Notes under the pieces: generated by a model
Told to the model about the DNA's origin: nothing
What the model saw: only the letters and a program-made list of their open reading frames with translations
The model's database searches: none
Position numbers and translations under genes: made by a program
Source: Bacilli bacterium
Lineage (GTDB): Bacteria; Bacillota_I; Bacilli_A; RF39; UBA660
Direction of reading: 5' to 3'
NCBI GenBank assembly: GCA_022793565.1
Contig: JAAWDC010000154.1
Span: forward strand, 1-6,247
DNA length: 6,247 nt
Shown: positions 1-5,602 of the stretch, piece by piece
Position numbering within the stretch: the first letter of the stretch is position 1
Layout of the letters: every line of letters begins with the position of its first letter

Positions 1-180
1 AATGAAAGTGCAATTATCGAAACCTTTTTGGCAAAGGATCTTTTGAATTTAGGTGATATTGAAGAAAGAAAGAAGGAAGTTCAGAAGGTAACCAAAGAGG
101 ATATTATTTCTTTGGCTAAGAAAGTAAAAATTGATACTATTTTTCTACTAGAAGGAGATGGGGAAGATGAAGGAAATTAA
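1..180 (+). CDS. M16-type peptidase-like protein, YfmF-like (C-terminal fragment)
   Basis: This is the last 59 codons of a gene that begins before the window; it is open in frame 1 from base 1 to a TAA at 178-180. The translated tail has a VTKEDI segment, then AKKVKIDT and IFLLEGDG. That matches the C-terminal strand of M16-like proteins of the B. subtilis YmfF type (also named YfmF, 'EF-P 5-aminopentanol modification-associated'). From the family, YmfF and YmfH are paired M16 homologues encoded in tandem, and the first partner usually lacks the full zinc motif; that part is outside the window and cannot be checked. The 3' end overlaps the start of the next gene, so the two are very likely translationally coupled in one operon. 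The assignment rests on this short tail plus the neighbour. Confidence 0.75.
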   Translation, partial: NESAIIETFLAKDLLNLGDIEERKKEVQKVTKEDIISLAKKVKIDTIFLLEGDGEDEGN

Positions 181-1441
181 ATTAAATGGTTTAGATCAAA
201 GCGTTTTTTTTGAGAAACTAAAGAATGGATTACAAGTTTTCTTTATTCCATATGAAAATAAGACAAACTATGCGATGCATTATGTTACAAAGTTTGGTTC
301 TATTAATACTACTTTTTCTCCAATTGGAGAGAAAAAGATGATTACTGTTCCAGATGGAATTGCTCACTTTTTAGAGCATAAGATGTTTGAACAGGAAGAT
401 GGGATGGATCCTTTTACTTTTGCATCTAAATCAGGTACTAATTCTAATGCATCTACAAGTTATAAGATTACAAGATATTATTTTGAAGGAAGTAATAATT
501 TCCTTGAGAATTTAGATTATTTGTTAACCTATGTTCATAGTCCTTATTTCACAGATGAGAATGTAGAGAAGGAAAAGGGAATTATCGCAGAAGAAATCAA
601 GCAATATGATGACGAAATTGATTGGATTTTAGATGAAGAACTTCGGAAATCATTGTTTCATAAGGATCCAACTCGCATTGATATCGCAGGAACCGTGGAG
701 TCTATTAGTAAAATAACAAAGGAACTTTTGTACAAGACTTATAATACCTTTTATCAGCCTAGTAATATGATTTTATTAGTTAGTGGTTGCTTTAATAAAG
801 AGGATGCTTTAGAAGTCATTCAAAAAAATGAGGCATTAAATAATGCTGAGACGAATCAATCGATTAAGGAAAAAAAGGAGGAGGAGCCTACTTCTGTTTT
901 ACGAACGGAATATAGTTTTACTTTTCCAATTGTGAATTCTAAGGTTGCCTTTGGAATTAAGATTCCTGTTAAGAGTGTGAAAGATCGTTATCGGTTTAAT
1001 CTTTATGTAGGAATGATTTTGAATATTTTATTTGGATTGTCTTCTAAATTTCGAGAGCGTATGAAAAGTGAGAAGTTAATGACTTCATTCTACAATGAGC
1101 GTGATTTTGTAGGAGATTATTTAGTAATTAATTTCTATGCTGATAGTAAAGATGCAAAGCGTCTGATAAAAGAAATTAAAAATGAACTTAAGCATGGAAA
1201 GATTATGGAAGAAGAGATCGAGAGACTTAAAAAGGTATGGATTTCTTCTGAAGTAGTTATGGTTGATAATATTTCTTTGACTTTGGATAATCTTTTAGAT
1301 GATATTATTAATTATGGAAAGATTATTGAGAATAAGATTGATCTTTATAAGTCTATGAATAAGAAGGAATTGGATGAAGTATATCGTAAGATAGATTTTG
1401 AAAATGCAAGTGTAGTATATGTAGAGCCAAAGGAATCATAA
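158..1441 (+). CDS. yfmH: M16 family zinc metallopeptidase YfmH (YmfH)
   Basis: Predicted soluble M16 (pitrilysin/insulinase-type) metallopeptidase of up to 427 aa, a normal length for YmfH. The inverted zinc motif HFLEH is at residues 70-74 (two His ligands, catalytic Glu73). A second acidic cluster, IIAEEIKQYDD, near residues 142-152 supplies the third zinc ligand (Glu145 or Glu146). The C-terminal half is the inactive-type repeat typical of the family. There is no signal peptide. In Bacillus this gene lies with ymfI in a cluster linked to 5-aminopentanol modification of elongation factor P, but a direct role for the peptidase is not established and the substrate is unknown. The ATG at 158 abuts the GAAGGAG ribosome site (151-157) with no spacer. 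The ATG at 167 (start MKEIKLNG) has 9 nt spacing and is the more likely start. Either choice overlaps the upstream gene, which indicates coupling. No promoter is visible inside the window. Confidence 0.9.
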   Translation: MGKMKEIKLNGLDQSVFFEKLKNGLQVFFIPYENKTNYAMHYVTKFGSINTTFSPIGEKKMITVPDGIAHFLEHKMFEQEDGMDPFTFASKSGTNSNASTSYKITRYYFEGSNNFLENLDYLLTYVHSPYFTDENVEKEKGIIAEEIKQYDDEIDWILDEELRKSLFHKDPTRIDIAGTVESISKITKELLYKTYNTFYQPSNMILLVSGCFNKEDALEVIQKNEALNNAETNQSIKEKKEEEPTSVLRTEYSFTFPIVNSKVAFGIKIPVKSVKDRYRFNLYVGMILNILFGLSSKFRERMKSEKLMTSFYNERDFVGDYLVINFYADSKDAKRLIKEIKNELKHGKIMEEEIERLKKVWISSEVVMVDNISLTLDNLLDDIINYGKIIENKIDLYKSMNKKELDEVYRKIDFENASVVYVEPKES

Positions 1442-1469
1442 TTTATAGGGCCTGTACATATATATAAAT

Positions 1470-1483
1470 AGGTGATGAATTTG
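1470..1483 (+). promoter_or_regulatory. Shine-Dalgarno AGGTGAT selecting a TTG start
   Basis: AGGTGAT at 1470-1476 matches seven bases of the anti-SD complement AGGAGGTGAT. It lies 4 nt before TTG at 1481-1483, which is the spacing expected for that part of the SD. The upstream GTG (1472) and ATG (1475) fall inside the SD itself and are poor starts. Confidence 0.55.
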
Positions 1484-2674
1484 AGAAAAAAACCATCTAT
1501 TTTGGGAACAGGGATATTAGTGGCAGTCTTTACTTTGACTGCCTTTTTTAGTGTTTTTTGTAAGGTACAATTGCCAAGGGAAGAAGAAACTGATGATGTG
1601 GTAGAGAAAAGAGCTGTTTTTTTCTCTTATTTAGAAATAGAGAAATATTTTCAAAATGTGGAAGAGCAGGCAGCGAAAAGGAGAATTTTGGACATTCTAG
1701 ATTTTTTACAAGAAAAGGGATTTAATATGGTTCTACTTCAGGTTCGGAGTTTTTCAGATGCTATTTATCCTTCTAAAATTTATCCTATGTCAAAGACTTT
1801 AGTAGGGACAGAAGGAAAAGATTATCCTTTTGATTTTTTAGACTATTTTATTCAAGAAGCTCATCAAAGAGGAATTGAAGTTCATGCTTGGATCAATCCT
1901 TATCGAGTTAGAAATCACACTGATGTTTCTTCTATTAGTTTTTCTAATCCTGCTTTTCCATGGCTTGGGACAGAGCATGTTCAAGTAATAGAAAATCAAG
2001 GTATTTATTATAATCCAGCTTCTTCTAAAGTACAGGATTTAATTGTTCAAGGAATTGAAGAATTGATTGATAATTATGATATTGATGGGGTTCATTTTGA
2101 TGATTATTTTTATCCTAATTCTACGATCGATGATGCTCAATATCAGGAGTATCAAATGACAATGTCAAGGGAAGAATTTCATTTGGCTCAAGTAAATCAA
2201 TTGATTCGGCGAGTTTACGAAACAGTAAAGAAGAAAGATGGTTTAGTTTTTGGGGTTAGTCCAGAAGGGAATATTGATAATAACTATCAAAGAAACTTTG
2301 CAGATGTTCGAACTTGGTTGAAGGAACCAGGATATGTGGATTATATTATGCCACAACTTTATTATGGATTAGAGAACCAAGTAAAACCTTTCGAAAAGAC
2401 GTTAGAAGAATGGCATTCTTTAATTCAAAATAATGTTATTTTAATTCCAGCATTGGCACTTTATAAGTCGGGGCTTCCTGATCAGTATGCGAAAAGTGGA
2501 GAAAAGGAATGGCAAGAACATTCTAATATTATTAAAAATGAAATAGAACTCAGTAGAAAGATGCCTAAGTATGGTGGATTTTCGTTGTTTCGTTTTGATT
2601 ATCTATATGGAGATACGACCAATTCAAATTTATTGGCAGAGAGGGCTGCTCTTTTTGAATTATTAAAAAAATAG
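1481..2674 (+). CDS. Membrane-anchored GHL10 (DUF187) family glycoside hydrolase, YngK/DigH-like
   Basis: Probable cell-surface glycosidase. Residue numbers here count from the longer reading that starts at GTG 1472; subtract 3 for the TTG start preferred here. A basic N-terminus is followed by a hydrophobic segment (about residues 9-30) that acts as an uncleaved anchor or signal. It ends SVFC, which is a poor lipobox, so lipoprotein status is doubtful. The catalytic (beta/alpha)8 domain spans about 47-380, with family motifs HAWINPYR (138-145), YYNPAS (179-184), DGVHFDDYFYP (205-215, acidic catalytic candidates), SPEGN (263-267) and MPQLYYG (293-299). Family knowledge: GHL10 includes Bacillus YngK and E. 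coli DigH/YddW, the latter a peptidoglycan glycan hydrolase. A cell-wall role here is inference, and other polysaccharides are possible. It starts about 40 bp after yfmH with no clear promoter, so it may be co-transcribed. It converges on tmcAL through a shared terminator. Confidence 0.85.
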   Translation: MRKKPSILGTGILVAVFTLTAFFSVFCKVQLPREEETDDVVEKRAVFFSYLEIEKYFQNVEEQAAKRRILDILDFLQEKGFNMVLLQVRSFSDAIYPSKIYPMSKTLVGTEGKDYPFDFLDYFIQEAHQRGIEVHAWINPYRVRNHTDVSSISFSNPAFPWLGTEHVQVIENQGIYYNPASSKVQDLIVQGIEELIDNYDIDGVHFDDYFYPNSTIDDAQYQEYQMTMSREEFHLAQVNQLIRRVYETVKKKDGLVFGVSPEGNIDNNYQRNFADVRTWLKEPGYVDYIMPQLYYGLENQVKPFEKTLEEWHSLIQNNVILIPALALYKSGLPDQYAKSGEKEWQEHSNIIKNEIELSRKMPKYGGFSLFRFDYLYGDTTNSNLLAERAALFELLKK

Positions 2675-2706
2675 AATCCAATATTTGTATTCTATTCTTC
2701 TTTTTT
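2665..2706. terminator. Bidirectional intrinsic terminator between convergent genes
   Basis: The inverted repeat AATAGAAT (2670-2677) / ATTCTATT (2689-2696) is perfect over 8 bp. It extends inward by CAA/TTG after one mismatch, leaving a TAT loop. An A-run (2665-2671) precedes it and a T-run (2701-2706) follows it, so both strands read hairpin plus U-tract. The TAG stops of the glycosidase (2672-2674) and of tmcAL (2692-2694 on the minus strand) lie within the two stem arms. Confidence 0.85.
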
Positions 2707-3843
2707 CTGTAGGGGGAAAGCACTATACTCTAGATGGTTTAACTCTATTTGTTTTTCATATGGGAAGATACTAGAGTAAATGGAAAATACTTGTTTCTCA
2801 TATTCCAACATCTCTGATTTTCCTTTGGATAAGGTTGTGATTAGGGGGAGGGAGAGTTGTTTTTTGATTTTATTTAGATAAGATTGTCCTTTTGAATTAA
2901 ATCCTAGAATTCGTATATATTCTACTTCATTAAATCTTTTTGCTCTTTCCTTTGTGAAATCACATAAGATATGACAGCACATTCTCTTTAAACGGTTGTA
3001 AGTGTATCTTTTTGTTTTAATTTTTTGTATTAATGTTTCTAAACAATCTGATTCTGTAATGACTTTTTTGATTCTGTGTTCTATTCCTTCATCTACAGTT
3101 TGATATATAGAAAGATTCTCCGATGACAAAATTTTATATTTTAAGAATGGGTAGTATTTTTCTTCTATGTTTTCAATGTGTTTTAGTATTTTATAAACTT
3201 CTTCAGGAACTGTGTTTTTAAAGTCTTTTTTTTCAATTATTGCTTGACGAATACTTGTTGCACTACTGATTGAACCAGTAATTTCTGTTTCATGGAAAGC
3301 GTTTGTCCTTTGAATTGTTTTAGGTTCGATGGTTTTCTTTTGTTTTAAAATTTCTTTAATATAAGATAAGCCTAGAAGATCATTTGGTGTTGTGATAAAT
3401 CCATGATTTAAAAAGGCTTTATTTAATGCAGTAGGATAGTTTTCTCCCATTTTTAAATAGGCACATACTCTTTCTTGATATTCCTCTTCTAAAGCTATTT
3501 TGGCAAGAGTTGTTAGTTTTTCTACATCATTACTCTCACTGCCAAAATAAATTTTTTTAACTTGGAGGGCACTTAATATTTGAATTGCCCCTTTTGCAAA
3601 AATGTCAGCACCTTGGGTTGCGAATGGGAAGGGGAGTTCTATTACTAAATCAATCCCATAATCGAGACAGAGCTTTGTTTTTGTATATTTATCTAATAAA
3701 CTAGGAGTTCCACGTTGGGTGAAACTTGTGGTGATTACTGCAATGATCAGAGCATCTTTTTCTAAATGACGAATTTGATTTAGGTGGTGGAGATGTCCAT
3801 TGTGTAGTGGGTTATATTCTGCGATAATTCCAATAGCATTCAT
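2692..3843 (-). CDS. tmcAL: tRNA(Met) cytidine acetate ligase TmcAL (YlbM)
   Basis: A 383-residue cytoplasmic protein. It starts MNAIGIIAEYNPLHNGH, the N-terminal signature of the YlbM/TmcAL family, with the nucleotidyltransferase HxGH motif (HNGH) at residues 14-17. Further family blocks are DLVIELPF (65-72), ATQGAD with FAKGA (75-86), FGSE (100-103), PNDLLGLSYI (153-162) and SISSATSIR (191-199, the second ATP-binding signature). TmcAL activates acetate with ATP as acetyl-adenylate and acetylates the wobble cytidine (ac4C34) of elongator tRNA-Met. It is slightly shorter than the B. subtilis enzyme (about 415 aa), with no motif visibly missing. The ATG is preceded by GTGAGG (complement of 3851-3856), a moderate SD. 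It is divergent from yceD-rpmF, a neighbourhood also found in Bacillus (ylbM-ylbN-rpmF). Identification is firm from motifs and synteny. Confidence 0.93.
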   Translation of the reverse strand: MNAIGIIAEYNPLHNGHLHHLNQIRHLEKDALIIAVITTSFTQRGTPSLLDKYTKTKLCLDYGIDLVIELPFPFATQGADIFAKGAIQILSALQVKKIYFGSESNDVEKLTTLAKIALEEEYQERVCAYLKMGENYPTALNKAFLNHGFITTPNDLLGLSYIKEILKQKKTIEPKTIQRTNAFHETEITGSISSATSIRQAIIEKKDFKNTVPEEVYKILKHIENIEEKYYPFLKYKILSSENLSIYQTVDEGIEHRIKKVITESDCLETLIQKIKTKRYTYNRLKRMCCHILCDFTKERAKRFNEVEYIRILGFNSKGQSYLNKIKKQLSLPLITTLSKGKSEMLEYEKQVFSIYSSIFPYEKQIELNHLEYSAFPLQKKEE

Positions 3844-3871
3844 AATTGTTCCTCACTTTCTAAGTGATTTA

Positions 3872-3880
3872 ATTATATCA
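3872..3880 (-). promoter_or_regulatory. Extended -10 promoter for tmcAL
   Basis: On the minus strand the sequence reads TGATATAAT: a perfect TATAAT (3877 down to 3872) with the TGn extension (3880-3878). The -35 region 17 bp upstream is only T-rich (TTTTTT), which fits an extended -10 promoter. Transcription would start near 3865, about 20 nt before the ATG. Confidence 0.6.
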
Positions 3881-3891
3881 AATATGAATGG

Positions 3892-3922
3892 AAAAAAAAA
3901 GAACTCTCCTGGAGGGATTCTT
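3892..3922 (-). terminator. Hairpin plus U-run upstream of the tmcAL promoter (candidate)
   Basis: On the minus strand, AAGAA (3922-3918) pairs with TTCTT (3903-3899). An imperfect CCCTC/GAGAG inner stem (one A/C mismatch, one bulge) and a small CAG loop follow. T9 (3900-3892) comes directly after. This has the form of an intrinsic terminator pointing toward tmcAL, but no gene is visible upstream on that strand. It could block antisense transcription from the yceD side, end a small RNA, or be fortuitous. Confidence 0.3.
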
Positions 3923-3968
3923 GTATGGGCTAAGATTCTTTTTATATTCTAAAAAGCATAGAAAGTGA

Positions 3969-3997
3969 TTGAAAAAAAAAGAAAATTACTGTATAAT
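3969..3997 (+). promoter_or_regulatory. Sigma-A promoter of the yceD-rpmF operon
   Basis: TTGAAA (3969-3974) and a perfect TATAAT (3992-3997) are separated by exactly 17 bp. The expected start is near 4004, leaving a leader of only about 14 nt before the yceD ATG at 4018. This is a strong constitutive-type promoter, as expected for a ribosomal protein operon. Confidence 0.85.
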
Positions 3998-4017
3998 GAA
4001 TAAGCGGTGGTGGTTCA

Positions 4018-4476
4018 ATGGAGATAGATCTTGCAACGCTATTTGAAGAAGGAGAGTTTTTGGTTCAATGTCAAATATGTTTTCCAGATTCTTATTTATC
4101 CAATTCTGAAATTCGAAAGATTGAGCCAGTAACAGTGGATGCCAAATGTTTTTTAAATGATCAAGAGATCGTTCTTTCTGGAAGTTTATCTGGTACAATG
4201 TGGTTAGAAGATGCGATTAGCTTGGAGCTGATTTCTTATCCGTTTTCTTGCCAATTTGAAGAAATATTAGAAGAAAATGGAAGAAATAATGCGAAATCAC
4301 TTGATATTATGGATGTTTTATGGCAAAATATTGTATTAGAAGTTCCTTTGAAACAAACAGAAGTCACTGATTTCAGTAAATATCAAGGGGATGGTTGGAA
4401 GTTAATAACCGAAGAGGACTCAGTAATAAATAATAATCCTTTTGGTGAGTTAGTGAATATGTGGGGAGAGGAGTGA
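4018..4476 (+). CDS. yceD: YceD family (DUF177) protein, YlbN-like
   Basis: A 152-residue cytoplasmic protein recognised as DUF177/YceD by three things: the central block [19 protein letters not shown] (about residues 55-73), the C-terminal [10 protein letters not shown] (residues 140-149), and its position directly before rpmF. The YceD-rpmF pair is conserved across bacteria and plastids. The plant and bacterial homologues are tied to 23S rRNA processing or accumulation, so a role in large-subunit assembly is likely, though the biochemistry is unsettled. Many relatives carry a Cys in the central block (for example LPCSRTL in Bacillus); here it reads LEDAISL, so that Cys is absent. The ATG is preceded by a weak GGTGGTGG ribosome site within a very short leader. 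The gene ends 4 nt before the rpmF start, and its last codons form the rpmF Shine-Dalgarno. Confidence 0.85.
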   Translation: MEIDLATLFEEGEFLVQCQICFPDSYLSNSEIRKIEPVTVDAKCFLNDQEIVLSGSLSGTMWLEDAISLELISYPFSCQFEEILEENGRNNAKSLDIMDVLWQNIVLEVPLKQTEVTDFSKYQGDGWKLITEEDSVINNNPFGELVNMWGEE

Positions 4477-4480
4477 TAAC

Positions 4481-4666
4481 ATGGCAGTACCATTCAGAAA
4501 AGTATCAAAAACAAGAAAAAGAATGAGAAGAAGTCACAATGCATTATCAGCTGTTGGAACAACTAAATGTTCAAATTGTGGAGAGATGATTCGTCCACAC
4601 AGAGTTTGTCCAGCTTGTGGTTTCTATAAAGGAAAAGAAGAAGTAAGTAAAAAAGACGCTGAATAA
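4481..4666 (+). CDS. rpmF: 50S ribosomal protein L32 (zinc-ribbon, C+ form)
   Basis: A 61-residue L32 (bL32). It begins [19 protein letters not shown], the conserved basic N-terminus that threads into the large ribosomal subunit. The zinc ribbon is complete: Cys30-x2-Cys33 and Cys43-x2-Cys46 in [18 protein letters not shown]. This is therefore the zinc-binding C+ type, not the Cys-less paralogue made under zinc starvation. The SD GAGAGGAG (4466-4473) lies inside the end of yceD, with the TGA stop between it and the ATG, so translation is probably coupled. The acidic/lysine tail after residue 50 is ordinary. The gene is transcribed with yceD and ends in a hairpin that includes its stop codon. 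Confidence 0.97.
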   Translation: MAVPFRKVSKTRKRMRRSHNALSAVGTTKCSNCGEMIRPHRVCPACGFYKGKEEVSKKDAE

Positions 4667-4682
4667 GCGTTTTCTTTTTTTC
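4650..4682 (+). terminator. Intrinsic terminator of the yceD-rpmF operon
   Basis: ACGCT (4656-4660) and AGCGT (4666-4670) form a stem around the loop GAATA, flanked by A-rich sequence upstream and TTTTCTTTTTTTC downstream. The rpmF TAA (4664-4666) is in the loop and stem. The T-tract ends right against the Spo0A box of the next gene. Confidence 0.75.
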
Positions 4683-4716
4683 TTCGACAAAATAGAATTG
4701 ATGAAGATTTTAAAAT
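4683..4716 (+). promoter_or_regulatory. Spo0A box and long-spacer promoter for spoIIGA
   Basis: TTCGACA at 4683-4689 is the exact complement of the Spo0A box core TGTCGAA, and the flanking A's extend it to TTTTGTCGAA on the minus strand. TCGACA (4684-4689) also resembles a -35 (5 of 6 matches to TTGACA). It lies 21 bp before the -10-like TAAAAT (4711-4716). In B. subtilis the spoIIG promoter has Spo0A boxes overlapping a -35 that is unusually far (22 bp) from the -10. The resulting leader would be short (about 12 nt); TAGAAT (4693-4698) is an alternative -10. Direct evidence is the motif and spacing; activation by Spo0A~P is inferred. Confidence 0.65.
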
Positions 4717-4734
4717 AAAACTAGGTGAGGATAG

Positions 4735-5526
4735 ATGAATGTTTATTTAGATCTAGTTTTTTTTCTTAATTTTTTCTTGGATAGTGTATTATTATTTACA
4801 GTGGATATTGTTTTAAAGAGAAATGTAAAGAAAAAAAGAATTATATTTGGTGGACTAATCGGAAGTAGTAGTACTCTTTTTCTATTTCTTTCTCTTAATT
4901 CTCTAGAATTATTCCTTTTTAAATTTTTTGTTTCAGTCGCTATGGTTCTCGTATGCTTTTCTTATCATTCTTTGAAAGAGTTGATTACAAATGTATTATA
5001 TCTTTATTTTGTTAGTATTTTGTTGGGGGGATTTTTCTATTATTTAAACATAGAATTTTCTTATAGTGTTGTTCAAAATTTATTTGTTTCTAATCATTTT
5101 CGTATTCCTCTTTTCTTAATTTTATTTATAGCACCTCTTATTTTATTTTTTTACATTAAACAAAGTTCTTATCGGAAGAGAAGAGATTCTAATCTTTATA
5201 GGATCGAATTAGTACAAGGTAAGAAAAGATATCAATATGTTGGCTATTTAGATACGGGGAATCAGTTATATGACCCATATACGAAGCGTCCTGTTCATTT
5301 ACTTTATGATCCAACCTATAAACTTTCTAAAAAACAGAAGATCATTTATGTTCCATATCATGGGTTACAAACTTCTGGGATTATTCCTTGTGTTTATTTT
5401 GATTTTCTAATTATTAATCAAAAACAGCGAGTTGAGAAAGTATTAGTTGGTCTTAGTAGAGAGCCTTTTCATATCGATGGTGTTTCTATGATTTTGCATG
5501 GTGATGAAATTCTTGATCATTCGTGA
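4735..5526 (+). CDS. spoIIGA: Sigma-E processing peptidase SpoIIGA
   Basis: A 263-residue membrane aspartic protease that cleaves the pro-sequence from pro-sigma-E in the mother cell, after a forespore signal (SpoIIR in known systems). The N-terminal half has about five hydrophobic segments (roughly residues 4-27, 36-56, 58-76, 83-103 and 122-141). It opens with MNVYLDLVFFLNFFLD, the family's hallmark start. The C-terminal cytoplasmic half carries the protease motif YLDTGNQLYDP (171-181), with catalytic Asp173 in DTG. One such half-site implies an active dimer, as known for the family. It is shorter than the Bacillus protein (about 309 aa), but both domains are present. The SD AGGTGAGG (4723-4730) sits 4 nt before the ATG. 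sigE follows after 76 bp, the classic spoIIG order. The upstream Spo0A box suggests expression at sporulation onset. The TGA stop shows the standard bacterial code. Confidence 0.95.
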   Translation: MNVYLDLVFFLNFFLDSVLLFTVDIVLKRNVKKKRIIFGGLIGSSSTLFLFLSLNSLELFLFKFFVSVAMVLVCFSYHSLKELITNVLYLYFVSILLGGFFYYLNIEFSYSVVQNLFVSNHFRIPLFLILFIAPLILFFYIKQSSYRKRRDSNLYRIELVQGKKRYQYVGYLDTGNQLYDPYTKRPVHLLYDPTYKLSKKQKIIYVPYHGLQTSGIIPCVYFDFLIINQKQRVEKVLVGLSREPFHIDGVSMILHGDEILDHS

Positions 5527-5529
5527 TGC

Positions 5530-5563
5530 TTCGACATATTTTTAGGAATGGGATTTCTATAAT
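5530..5563 (+). promoter_or_regulatory. Second Spo0A box and long-spacer promoter, in front of sigE
   Basis: A second perfect TTCGACA (5530-5536) lies just after the spoIIGA stop. TCGACA (5531-5536) is followed, after a 21 bp spacer, by a perfect TATAAT (5558-5563). This is the same spacing as upstream of spoIIGA. No acceptable -35 exists at 17 bp (CATATT), as expected for an activator-dependent promoter. The predicted start near 5570 gives a leader of about 33 nt with room for the sigE ribosome site. Spo0A control is inferred from the motif. Confidence 0.6.
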
Positions 5564-5602
5564 AAGGATATCTATCATATATTAAAAAAGAGGAGGGAAA
5601 AC

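Noticed and set aside
875..886. Strong internal Shine-Dalgarno-like run AAGGAGGAGGAG within yfmH
   Set aside because: It encodes the charged KKEEEP linker, and no start codon at suitable spacing opens a plausible alternative product; best explained by Glu/Lys codons.
1441..1471. TATATAAAT-rich gap before the glycosidase as a separate promoter
   Set aside because: A TATAAA-like -10 can be drawn, but no -35 fits at 16-18 bp and there is no TG extension; not enough to call.
3986..4198. Minus-strand reading frame of 70 codons opposite yceD
   Set aside because: It lies wholly antisense to the start of yceD and its promoter, has no ribosome site, and its protein resembles nothing known; the plus-strand gene explains the region.
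5508..5545. Possible terminator after spoIIGA (ATCA-TTCG-TGAT hairpin)
   Set aside because: Only four base pairs and the T-run is not adjacent, so read-through into sigE is expected.
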